DNA of 64,000 bases from JAUIKM01 sp964445695 (lineage in GTDB: Bacteria; Bacteroidota; Ignavibacteria; Kapaibacteriales; UBA7675). This document shows, piece by piece, positions 41,380 through 50,500 of the stretch. Numbering within the stretch: the first letter of the stretch is position 1; the number at the start of each line of letters is the position of its first letter. Both the position numbers and the translations under genes were made by a program. The notes beneath the pieces are model-generated. The model did no database searches and was not told the DNA's origin. It saw only the letters and a program-made list of their open reading frames with translations. The stretch spans positions 124,001-188,000 of the forward strand of contig CAYULF010000004.1 in assembly GCA_964445695.1 (NCBI GenBank), given 5' to 3'.

Positions 41380-43970
41380 CGCAGACTCGCGAGACAGGAG
41401 CGCAATTCATCCCGGACGCGTTGTTCGTCGAGTACCACGCCTGTGTCAAAAAAGGCGGGTGGGCCGGAACCCAGATTGTCGGAAGTCCAGACACAGGTGG
41501 TAGTGTCGCGCAGAAGGCCGATAGTAATCTGCGGCAGAGACGTATCCGGGCTGATCAGATGCAGGAAGCCGCGCGAGTCGTGGTAGGCGCGGCCACCGCC
41601 GGGGAAATCCGCGCGGCGCAGCCACCAGAGTCCCGTACCAATGCCCTGCGTTTGCTGAAACTGCACCGTCGGCAATCGGCGGCTGTGCGCCGGCTGTTTT
41701 ACACTGAACGTGCAGGGGCCGGCAAAAGTATGCAGCGCATAGCGCGATTCGTAGCCGCGCTGTCCGCTGCGCATGTGAATACGCAGCAATCCGTCGGAGA
41801 TGCTTAGTTCGTCAAATTTGTGCAGACGCTGGCCGGAAAGCCGGCTGGGATCCAGCATCATGGCTGTGGTTTGCTCCTGTATCCGCTTACGTTCCGGGTC
41901 TTCCTCATTCTCAAGCTGCCAGCCGATCTCCCAGCCGTCAAAGTACAGACGCACCGGTTTCCACCTGCGGCTGTCGGGGTCTCTTGCGTGGACGACGCGA
42001 TCGATACATTCAAGCCCGACCTCGCCCAGATTGAGTTTGTCTTTAACTTTGCCGTCGATCAACGAAAAGACGGAAACCAGATCGTCATGCACAACAATGG
42101 CCCAGTCCTCACTGAACGTCAACGTGTCCACGCGTTGCACGCTGAGTTCACAAGGCGCAGTTTGCATCTCCTGGCCGTCCCGCGTCCAGGCGAGAGTCTT
42201 GAGGCTGTATTCCCGTCCACGTTGCAGATAAAACACTCCGTAAATGATACACTCTTCGTAGAGTATATGCAGCCAGCTTTGTTCGCAGCGCGGCGTGGCG
42301 TCAACCAGGTGCTGCGCATATCCCACCCCGTGCGGCGGCCAGCGCAACAGACGGAGCTCATTGTTAATGCCAACCACGCCGAATTCGGGACTGTAGGCCG
42401 TTGACCTGATTTTTTTGTGCGTCGGCAACAGCAGTGGAAAAGGCTTTTGCTGGAGAATCAGCGGATAGTCCGGATCGTAAAGCCGGTTAATGATGTGCGG
42501 CGCAGGCGTGCGTTTGTTTAACTGTTTGGAGTCATTCAACAGATCATCCAATGCCACATGCGACGAGTTGAGGTGTTTCCAGCCGGATCTCTGATCAAAA
42601 CGACGCAGGTCAAACGTGCCGGACTGTACGCCGTCCATATCCACCGCAACGGCAAACATTCCCTGCCGGCATTCTTTCCGGATAACCGCGTTTAAGTCCG
42701 GCAAGCTGAGGTTGTCCGCATGGGTCAGCAGAAAAACTTCGGCATTGTCCGGATGCTGTTGCAGGAGCTCACCCAGAGCATCGCCCGCGTCCAGCGCCGT
42801 TTCGAGCCGCCCCAATTGACGCGTCACATCGCCCGCGTTGTTTAACTCAATTTCCCTGTAGCGTCCGTTGTCAGAAGTCAACAAAGTCACCTTGCGCGAA
42901 GCTTCGGTGCCGGCCTGCAATGCCAGTGCGGCCGCCAGAACCAATACGCGCGGTACGCCCCAGACGCGCAAAGTGGTATCCAGCAGAATGATGCGATCCA
43001 CTGTGGGCAAGGCCGGCGGTTGTTCGCGGCGCATGTAAAGCGCTTCGTTATTGGCCAGACGGCTCATCAAAACGTCGTTGTCCTGCGCAAGCTCACTGAT
43101 TAACAGTCGATCCGGCTCGCCGCGGTTTGCGATGTCAGAAACGCCGCCGGCGGCCTGCTGAAAGTGCTGATCCGGGGTGCGCGGCACGCCGAGAAAAGCC
43201 AACAGATGCCGAGCAATATCACCGATTGGCGACAGTCCGCCCTGCGTTCGCAGCTCTTCGATCAGGTCGCGGCGCGGGTTGCGGCTCAGCGTTCGCGGTT
43301 GTGGTTCCACGTCCGGAGGTGTTGCGCCGTCCGTTGCCGTAGTTTCGCTAACTTCCAGCTCTGCTTCTTCGATCAGGTGCGGCAATTGTTCCAGACCTGT
43401 GCGCAGACGCCGTTCGAGCGTCTCAGCGGTGAAACGCGTCAGAAGGTCGTGCGCCGAATTCACCTCGGCCAGGAATTGATTCGGGTAGCTGGTCGCGGCT
43501 TCAAATGGTTCGATTTCTTCAGGTGAAAGACCGTTAAATATTTTTTCCGTTGGTGCACCGCCCACGTAGGCGGATGTCAATGAGTGCCCGCCTTCACAGA
43601 CAGCAAAAGACAGCGCGCGCAGGCTCATCATACCGCTGCGCAGATCCGTCGGCAATGCGCAAATTTTGTGAAGCTGCCCAATGGCGTCACGCAGCCTGTT
43701 GTTTAACATGGCCTGGTTGGCGGCAACATTGGCGGCGACATCTTCCAGCAAACGCTCTCTGGATTCATCCCACGTCGTACGCGACGCGGCAATGATCAAC
43801 AGCAGTGCTCCGAACTCCGGCGGATTATGCGGCTGCAAATCGTCGAACAATACGGTCAATTCCTCGCGATAGGCAATTGTCGTGCCGTCGCGCCAGCAGA
43901 CGACGTTGCCGCCGTCCTCCCAATGCCAGAATCCCTGGATGTGCGGTTTGAAATAGGTATCGGAGTTCAT
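41373..43970 (-). CDS. vWA/beta-propeller protein of MoxR-vWA-bpX system
   Basis: 865 residues from ATG 43970, which overlaps the upstream stop (ATGA); the frame is open to 44141. Residues 1-210 are an N-terminal domain (FKPHIQGFWHWEDGGNVVCW) typical of these systems. Residues 323-490 form a von Willebrand A-like fold (VDRIILLDTTLRVWGVPRVL, then AEVFLLTHADNLSLPDLNAV). The metal-site motif is degenerate: D331-T-T333 in place of DxSxS. Residues 500-865 are a propeller (STAYSPEFGVVGINNELRLL; EDWAIVVHDDLVSVFSLIDG). In this class a RavA/MoxR ATPase is thought to act on or with the vWA protein. Fusion of vWA and propeller on one chain is part of the known theme. Confidence 0.8.
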   Translation of the reverse strand: MNSDTYFKPHIQGFWHWEDGGNVVCWRDGTTIAYREELTVLFDDLQPHNPPEFGALLLIIAASRTTWDESRERLLEDVAANVAANQAMLNNRLRDAIGQLHKICALPTDLRSGMMSLRALSFAVCEGGHSLTSAYVGGAPTEKIFNGLSPEEIEPFEAATSYPNQFLAEVNSAHDLLTRFTAETLERRLRTGLEQLPHLIEEAELEVSETTATDGATPPDVEPQPRTLSRNPRRDLIEELRTQGGLSPIGDIARHLLAFLGVPRTPDQHFQQAAGGVSDIANRGEPDRLLISELAQDNDVLMSRLANNEALYMRREQPPALPTVDRIILLDTTLRVWGVPRVLVLAAALALQAGTEASRKVTLLTSDNGRYREIELNNAGDVTRQLGRLETALDAGDALGELLQQHPDNAEVFLLTHADNLSLPDLNAVIRKECRQGMFAVAVDMDGVQSGTFDLRRFDQRSGWKHLNSSHVALDDLLNDSKQLNKRTPAPHIINRLYDPDYPLILQQKPFPLLLPTHKKIRSTAYSPEFGVVGINNELRLLRWPPHGVGYAQHLVDATPRCEQSWLHILYEECIIYGVFYLQRGREYSLKTLAWTRDGQEMQTAPCELSVQRVDTLTFSEDWAIVVHDDLVSVFSLIDGKVKDKLNLGEVGLECIDRVVHARDPDSRRWKPVRLYFDGWEIGWQLENEEDPERKRIQEQTTAMMLDPSRLSGQRLHKFDELSISDGLLRIHMRSGQRGYESRYALHTFAGPCTFSVKQPAHSRRLPTVQFQQTQGIGTGLWWLRRADFPGGGRAYHDSRGFLHLISPDTSLPQITIGLLRDTTTCVWTSDNLGSGPPAFFDTGVVLDEQRVRDELRSCLASLRC

Positions 43971-44683
43971 CCGCCCTCCTTCCCTCGGGCGCTCGTACGC
44001 ACAGCCGCGCGCGTCGCCGCCTGGAACCAATCGGCCTTGATGAATTCCCAGCTTTGATCGTTGTTTAAGAGCGCGACATCGCCCGGGGCGAGCTTTAACT
44101 TTTTCTGCAGTGCCGGCAGCGGAAAGCAGTCCGGCAAACACATTCCGGCCGGAACGGCAATGCCGCTCTCGACAACTTTAAACTCACCATTGACAGGCGG
44201 CAGCGGCGTACCGTAGATAAACGCGCGACCATCATCACACATGGCGAACCGGAGGACTTCCAGACGCACTGCCGGAGCAGATTCAATCCAGGCCAGCCAT
44301 TGATCAAAACGGCAGATGATGCCGTTGGGGCGGCGGACGGCCCTCTCGCGCTCAAGTGACGGCACAATTGAGTTATCCGCCGGCATCCCGTAAGAAATTT
44401 CCGGAGCCACGGGGCGCAGCGCGGCAGTCAGGGACATCCAGTCGCCCGACGGCAAAAGACGCAGGGGAAGGGCCGCACCGAAAGGTATAAGTTTGTTGTC
44501 GTTGTCAATGCGGAACCGTGCCCGGGCCGGCAGGGAGCGAATGGCGCTCTTGCCCTCGTCAACAGAGCCGCGCAGCCAGATGCCGTCGGAGTCGCGCAAA
44601 ACCTGCAAATCCGCATTCCGACGCAATGCGCCCAGCGCTTCAACTGCGTGTTCACTCAGCAATATGACCCATTCGGCGCTCAC
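43967..44683 (-). CDS. bpX-type small protein of MoxR-vWA-bpX system
   Basis: 238 residues from GTG 44683, overlapping the MoxR stop (GTGA). Alternating beta/alpha protein: EWVILLSEHAVEALGALRRN at the start; ICRFDQWLAWIESAPAVRLE and IYGTPLPPVNGEFKVVESGI later. No catalytic motif was seen. Its place between MoxR and the vWA gene, and its size, fit one of the bpX families that co-occur with these systems; which one I cannot assign by eye. Likely an adapter between ATPase and the propeller proteins. Confidence 0.65.
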   Translation of the reverse strand: MSAEWVILLSEHAVEALGALRRNADLQVLRDSDGIWLRGSVDEGKSAIRSLPARARFRIDNDNKLIPFGAALPLRLLPSGDWMSLTAALRPVAPEISYGMPADNSIVPSLERERAVRRPNGIICRFDQWLAWIESAPAVRLEVLRFAMCDDGRAFIYGTPLPPVNGEFKVVESGIAVPAGMCLPDCFPLPALQKKLKLAPGDVALLNNDQSWEFIKADWFQAATRAAVRTSARGKEGG

Positions 44684-45879
44684 CGTGCATTGAGTTCCAG
44701 TTTTTGCCAGGCAGTATCGGCGCGTTGTTGCAGGGCCGCGCGTTGTTCCTCGTTCTCAATCCACTGCACCTGACCGCTCAGGACGGACAGGCGGTCGCGC
44801 AAGCGTGCTCGCTCGACGGCGGACAGTTCGGGAGCCTCCAGTTGTTCCGCGCAACTGTTTAAGTCGGCGGCGAGCAACTCCGGATCTGGTTTTTCGGCGC
44901 GGCGCGCCTGCGGATGATCGTAGACGCGCGCCTCCTCTTTGTTTAACTCGGCGTCGACCATGGCGCGCAGTACTTCGCGCTGCTCCTCGCTGTCCCAGAT
45001 GTGGCGTACGACCCAGAGATCGGACACGGCGGCTTCGGCGCGTCCGCACAGGAGAGCCCCGGCGGCAATGACACGCTGCAGTTTAACCGCGCGTCGATCG
45101 GAAATCGGGATGCCTGCGTTGCGCAGCCCCGCGATCAGATTGATAAAGGCCGGACGTACGACGTTGAGGTCTACATCCGCCAGATGCGACTGCAGCATGC
45201 GCACGTCATCCGCAGTTAACTCACCCGATGTTTGCAACGCAGGGCTTTCGAGTTTCCACCCCGCTTCCAGTACGGCGCCCAGTTTTGTTGTTGTGACGTT
45301 GTCGCACATAGCGCGCAGCAGAAAACGATCAAACAAAGCGCGCAGCGCTTCATCTTCCGGCAGTTTATTACTTGCTCCGATAAAACTCAATGCAGGCAAC
45401 CGACGCTTCTCACGTCCGCGACGGAACACGCGTTCGTTCAGCGCGGCCAGCAGCGAGTTTAATATCGCGCTGTTGGCGTTTAACAATTCATCCAGGAATA
45501 CCAGATCGGCCTCGGGCAGCATGCCATCAGTGTTTGTCACCAGATCGCCCTCGCGCAGACGGCGGATATCAAAGGGACCAAACAGCTCATTCGGCTCGCT
45601 GAAACTCGTTAACAGATAGTCGAAGGTTCGGCCCTGCAGCAGCCGCCCCAGCTGGTGCACAATGGCGCTTTTGGCGGTCCCCGGCGGTCCGAGCAGAAAG
45701 AGGTTTTCACCGCCGGCCAGACAGACGCCCAGCAGATCGATAATGGTATCCTTGTCGACGAATATCCGTTTAAGTTGCGCCAGCGTTTCCTGCAGTTTGT
45801 CGGCTGCCTGACGCACTTCCGCCTTTAAACTGACTGCGACACCCTGTTCCGTTCCGACCGCCTCACCAGAATCCGACAT
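44680..45879 (-). CDS. MoxR/RavA-type AAA+ ATPase
   Basis: 399 residues. AAA+ core: Walker A GPPGTAKS (64-71), Walker B LVFLDE (126-131), sensor-1 N171 in FIGASNKLPEDE, arginine finger near R185 in LFDRFLLR. A NELFGPFDIRRL insert and a C-terminal lid (IPISDRRAVKLQRVIAAGAL) agree with the RavA branch. A C-terminal helical tail (310-399) is probably a coiled coil. MoxR ATPases act as chaperones that remodel vWA-domain partners; here the partner is encoded two genes downstream. The gene is 74 bp from the preceding gene and overlaps the next (GTGA). Confidence 0.92.
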   Translation of the reverse strand: MSDSGEAVGTEQGVAVSLKAEVRQAADKLQETLAQLKRIFVDKDTIIDLLGVCLAGGENLFLLGPPGTAKSAIVHQLGRLLQGRTFDYLLTSFSEPNELFGPFDIRRLREGDLVTNTDGMLPEADLVFLDELLNANSAILNSLLAALNERVFRRGREKRRLPALSFIGASNKLPEDEALRALFDRFLLRAMCDNVTTTKLGAVLEAGWKLESPALQTSGELTADDVRMLQSHLADVDLNVVRPAFINLIAGLRNAGIPISDRRAVKLQRVIAAGALLCGRAEAAVSDLWVVRHIWDSEEQREVLRAMVDAELNKEEARVYDHPQARRAEKPDPELLAADLNSCAEQLEAPELSAVERARLRDRLSVLSGQVQWIENEEQRAALQQRADTAWQKLELNAR

Positions 45880-45953
45880 TATTGTATTCCTGCTTTGTAT
45901 TCGTTTTGTCTGTTAATTTTTCGGAATTCAGACCGATTCCTGGTCGGTCCGAA

Positions 45954-46667
45954 TCAGGATTCGGGCTCAGCCGCTTCCGCTGTGTTCGACTCCGCTTCCC
46001 GTTTGTTCAACCATGTTTGCATAGCCGGAGCCAACTCGGGATAAAGCCCCAGCGCTTCGCGCACATGCATAGCCACCTGCGGATGATCCATGCGATTGTA
46101 ATCTTTGGAATCGATAACACGGTCGACGTACAGTCGCATCAATGTCTCGTTGTTTAACAATACAGTGATGTCGGAAGTCGGAATTTCACCGGCGCCCACC
46201 GACGACAGCGGCCACACGCTGCACAAACGCGTGAGCTGCACATTCAGCGGGTCATCGCGCGAAATGCTCTTTGCATAGCCACATATGCCTGGCAGCAGTC
46301 GCATTGTCAGGTCGACGGAATATACGGTAGCGGCGGAATCCGCGCCCGGTTCAGGCCGACTGAAACTTCTTTCCACTTGCCGGGCATCAATATCGCGCAC
46401 GACGGCAAACTGCAGCGCAAACGCAGTCGTAGCGGCGGCCCACAGTGCGGCATCGGCATCAAATGCTGGTGCAGGGCCGGGCAGCCGCAGTATGTCGTCG
46501 CGATACAGAATTTCCAGCTCTCTCAGTGCGGAATCGCGGTCCTGGATTTCGGCGGAGAATTCCGTTTCGATTTCCCAGGGTTCGCCGGCCCGCCACGCAC
46601 GCAGGTTTGGCGCCAGTTTCACCATCTGCTCCTGTTTCAGCCGACATTCAAATGCCCCAATTTGCAT
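45954..46667 (-). CDS. Small bpX-type protein, first gene of MoxR-vWA-bpX operon
   Basis: 237 residues from ATG 46667 (open to GTG 46688). It has a beta-rich N-terminus and a helical C-terminus: GYAKSISRDDPLNVQLTRLC, WPLSSVGAGEIPTSDITVLL, NETLMRLYVDRVIDSKDYNR, HPQVAMHVREALGLYPELAP. The phrase LYVDRVI with a following DHPxV and ALGxxPELAP is one I associate with proteins encoded beside MoxR and bpX genes; a database search would be needed to settle it. No signal peptide or membrane segment. Confidence 0.65.
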   Translation of the reverse strand: MQIGAFECRLKQEQMVKLAPNLRAWRAGEPWEIETEFSAEIQDRDSALRELEILYRDDILRLPGPAPAFDADAALWAAATTAFALQFAVVRDIDARQVERSFSRPEPGADSAATVYSVDLTMRLLPGICGYAKSISRDDPLNVQLTRLCSVWPLSSVGAGEIPTSDITVLLNNETLMRLYVDRVIDSKDYNRMDHPQVAMHVREALGLYPELAPAMQTWLNKREAESNTAEAAEPES

Positions 46668-46810
46668 ATTTTTTGCGAGACTGTTCACAAGGCGCTTTTT
46701 GCGCAGTAGGATCAGCGGCAGGGTGACATCGGACTACTCTTCTCGCTTTTCGATTCACAGTTTGACGGATGAAGACGCCGTTGCCCTCGCTTCTCTCCGG
46801 CCGGCTACCT

Positions 46811-46994
46811 GAGCGCTGCGCCGTCGATGACTTCCGGCTGGCTTATTCTCTTGTTCGTCGTCGAGTGCAGTTCGGCGCACAATGGAGCGTAGAGTTCAAT
46901 CAGACTTTGAGACTTACAGTTTGACATGCATCGGTTAACAAAACAGTCAAAGAGCCTGCGGTGCGAATGGAAAGAGCGACGCAAAGCGGTCAGA
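46811..46994. repeat. Intergenic foldback repeat (inverted pair)
   Basis: Left arm near 46811-46865 (CGGCTGGCTTATTCTCTTGT) and right arm near 46921-46994 (CAAAACAGTCAAAGAGCCTG, GACGCAAAGCGGTCAG). Both match other members of the family more loosely than the 38-kb pair. Confidence 0.5.
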
Positions 46995-47122
46995 AATCAG
47001 GAGATCAAGGAGCGAAGACACACTGAGTTAAACAGTGGGAATTGCAACGTCGCGTGTGAAGTCCGCGCCGAGACTGGATAACAATGCAACGCAATTGTTC
47101 CGACAAAGCGAGAAGAAATTTT

Positions 47123-47206
47123 GTGCAATGAGGAATTTGCAATGAGGAATTTGCAATGAGGAATTTGCAGTGAGGGTTTTGCAGTGAGGATTTTGCAATG
47201 AGGGAT
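47123..47206. repeat. 14-bp tandem repeat, six copies
   Basis: Unit TTGCAATGAGGAAT, six consecutive copies; copies 2 and 3 are identical and the others differ by one to three bases. Located between the bpX operon and giant gene 2. Confidence 0.95.
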
Positions 47207-47270
47207 TGCCAAATTGTGGCGCAATTGTTGGAGACGTGAAGTCTGGAGTTTAAAAAGGGTCCTACCCCTG

Positions 47271-47508
47271 TGTGAAATCAAGTTGGGCCCGCCCCCGCCA
47301 CCACCTCCGGCATGTGGTTATCCTCCACCACACAGGCTTCCCTCCCGGTCCGAATCAGCAGATTCCGCCCGGTTTTGCGCCTGTGTCACTTCGCCGACTC
47401 GTCAGCCGACGCATGCAACATCAACACAAATTCACCGATCTCAAACCGTAAAAACTTAAACGTCCCGGAAAATCGCACCAACCGGGCAGTTTTCGCTCCT
47501 GAACGCTG
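47271..47508. repeat. Conserved 3'-flanking element of the giant genes, copy 2
   Basis: Aligns with 24658-24895 at roughly 88% identity by hand. It is downstream of the terminator of giant gene 2, the same relative place as copy 1. Confidence 0.75.
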
Positions 47509-47517
47509 CAAATTAAA

Positions 47518-47552
47518 AGAGACCCCATCAGTGTGCCGCCGATGAGGTCTCT
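47518..47552 (-). terminator. Rho-independent terminator of giant gene 2
   Basis: On the minus strand, AGAGACCTCATC pairs with GATGGGGTCTCT (one G-U), 11-base loop, then TTTTAATTT. The hairpin lies 35 bases after the stop at 47588 and resembles the one after giant gene 1. Confidence 0.88.
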
Positions 47553-47587
47553 ATGCGCCACGTAAGCGCTATGTCAAACCATGTGTT

Positions 47588-50500
47588 TTAACGTCGGATC
47601 AAAAGTCTGGACTCCAGCGTGTGCCGCTGCCCATCGTCGCCGCGGTACTCTACCAACAGAATATATGCGCCCGCCGCCAGGGGCGCACCGCCACCGTCCT
47701 CCGCCGTCCAGCGGATTTCGTGTACGCCGCTGTTCGAGGCCGGCTGTGTGAAAGTCGCAATGCGATGGCCCGCCAGATCGTGAATCGTGCAAACAACATC
47801 GGATTCAACATCGATCGCAATCAGAACCTCTTCCCCGCTGCGCAATGGATTCGGATGAACATGCACCTGCGGCGATTGTACGGCCGACAGTCCGGGGGCA
47901 TGCGACTGTTTCGGCTGCACCACGCTGAGTGTGACAGTCGCCGTCGATTCGCCGCCGTAGCCGTCCGAGATAGTATAAGTGAATTGATCCGCGCCCGTCG
48001 TCGCGCCGGCGCTGTATTCCAGCGTCGTGCCGCCGCCGATGATTGCAACCGTTCCCAGAGAGCCGTCGGTGGCCGAATTGACCGTGAGAGTATGGCCGTC
48101 CGAATCGCCGTCGTTGTTTAGGGGCGTAATCTGAAGTGTCCCGTTCGCCGTCGCCGCGCCTGCGTTGTCGTCGGCAGCCGTCGGCACGTGATTGCGATAA
48201 AGCACGGCCACCGCGTTCTCGTCGTAGCCGGGGACGTAGATATGCTCACCATTCCAGCTTGTGGCGGGCATGATGGCTCCCGCCAGCCCGTTAATGCCGT
48301 CAACGCCGTCGCGGCAGACTTCAACAAAGGTCAGCTTGCCACTGTCGCGATCGCGCTTAAACAGAACAAGTGCGTCTGAATCGCGCGCACCGGCCCAAAC
48401 CTGTGCGCCGTCGGGACTGACCGCCACACCCGTGATGCCGTCAAGACCGTCAATGCCGCCGTTGCCGTTATCGTAACTTTCCACAAAACTCAGCGTGCCG
48501 TCTGCGGAATTCCGATCAAACAATGCAACCGCGTCGTCGGCATTGCCCGCCACATAGACGTGTTTTCCGTCGGGTGAGACGGCGACATCAATTGCTTTGC
48601 TCAGACCATTCACGCCGCCGACGCCGTCCTTGTACATCGTCGAATATGTTAAAACTCCGTCGCTGAGACTGCGCTCAAACAGGGCCACGGCGTTGTCACC
48701 CGTTCCGGCAACGTACACATGACGGCCGTCCAGGCTGACATCCAGGCCGATCGCCTGACGCAAGCCGTTCACTCCGTCAAGACCATCCTTGAAATACCCG
48801 ACAAAGTGCAGTTCTTCCGTTGCATCGACCCGATTAAACACGGCAATTGAATTGTCCGAATATCCGCTTACCAACACGCCTCGTCCGTCGGCGCTGACAA
48901 CGACACCGCGCGGACCTTTCATGCCGTTAATTGTAATGCCGTTGTCGTCCTGTCCCTTTTTCTTGCGTTCAACAAATGTCAATTCGCCACTGGCAGCGTC
49001 GCGCTTGAACACCAGCAAAGCGTTGTCGCCATAACAGGCCGCATAGAGGTATTCTCCGGCCGGGTCGATAGCCAGATCGCTGGGGTATTCCAGCCCGACA
49101 ACGCCGTTCCTGAGATTGCGCACACGCATCATCCACGTGAGCTCACCCGTCGCTGTGTTGCGTTGGAACAGTGCGATTGAATGATCATTGCGACCGGCAA
49201 CGTACAGAAATTCACCGTCGGGGCTGACCGTCGCACAATACGCACCGCCGAGGCCGCGCACATCGCCGACGTGGTCCTGCCTGTATTCAACAAAGGAAGC
49301 GTTGACCTGCGCAGCCGCCATCAACGGTGAGACGGCAACCAACGCTCCGGTCGCCACGCAGTTGTCTATCGACCCAACCACGTAGTTAAACACATCGATG
49401 CCGTTAAACCCGGAGTCCGGCGTGTATTCAATTTTGCCGTTGATAATCTGCGCCTGCCCATGTGCCGGCTGCCTCACCGAGAGAATGCTCAGGCCCGTTC
49501 CGACATCGTTGTTTAACACATCAGCCACAACACTCGAAGCCGTGACCAGGACGTGGTCCATCAAAGCCTGCACAGTCTTGGGCGTCACAATCAAAGCGGT
49601 GCCGGTCGTACATCCGGCGCTTGCGGTTCGGACAAGCGAGAGTGAGGCCGAACTTGCATTCTGATCCCACACAACCTGGATCGTTCCCGTTCCCTGTCCG
49701 CCGATAATACTGCCGCCCTCGACATTCCAGACATGCGTCGCCGTATTGTCGGAAGGCAGAGCCTCGTACGTCAACTGCACGTTTGGACAACCACAGTTTG
49801 CACCGGTAATGGAGATTGCCGCGATCGGCTGAACCACAATGTTAAACGACGTGCTGTTTTCGAACTCACCGTCAGACACGCGCACGGTGATCAGAGCATT
49901 GCCGAAAGTGCCGCACTGCGGTGACATGTTTAATTGCACCGTCGCCGCCGTTGTTCCCGCTACCAGATCAGCATCGGCAAACAGAGCCTGATTGCTCGAC
50001 GTGGCACTGACTGTCAACTGCGAAAAAGTATTGTCGATATCGTTAATCTGCACCGCCGTCGTGACCAGTTGATTTTGGGAGCTGCTCAGGTTCGCAGGAC
50101 CACTGATCGTGGGCGCGTCGTTAACCGGATCAACAGTTATGTTAAACGACGTCGAACGACTGTACTCACCGTCACCTGCTGTTACGGTGATAACCGCCGA
50201 ACCATTGGCATCGGCCTGCGGCGTAAACATCAGGCTCGTCGTGGCACTGGTAGTTCCAAACCCGATCGAAGCCGATGGAATCAGCGTTTCATTGTTTGAA
50301 ACGGCATTGAGCGACAAATGTGCAAAGGGCGTATCGATGTCGCTCAGGTTGAAGCTCAGCAGCGCCGGCATATCTTCATCAATCGTGATAGCGGCGTTGT
50401 TTGTACTGATCACCGGCGCGTCGTTAACAGGCAAAATATTGACCACGAACGTCGTCACACGCGTGTACTCGCCGTCAAAGACCGAGACTGTTACATCCAC

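Larger units (their letters stand above)
46689..47587. other. 0.9-kb repeat-rich intergenic region
   Basis: No convincing gene on either strand. Left to right it holds a foldback pair (46811-46994), a 14-bp tandem repeat (47123-47206), the conserved 3'-flank element (47271-47508) and the terminator of giant gene 2 (47518-47552). A promoter for the bpX operon should be here, but no TAnnTTTG box was found. Confidence 0.6.
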
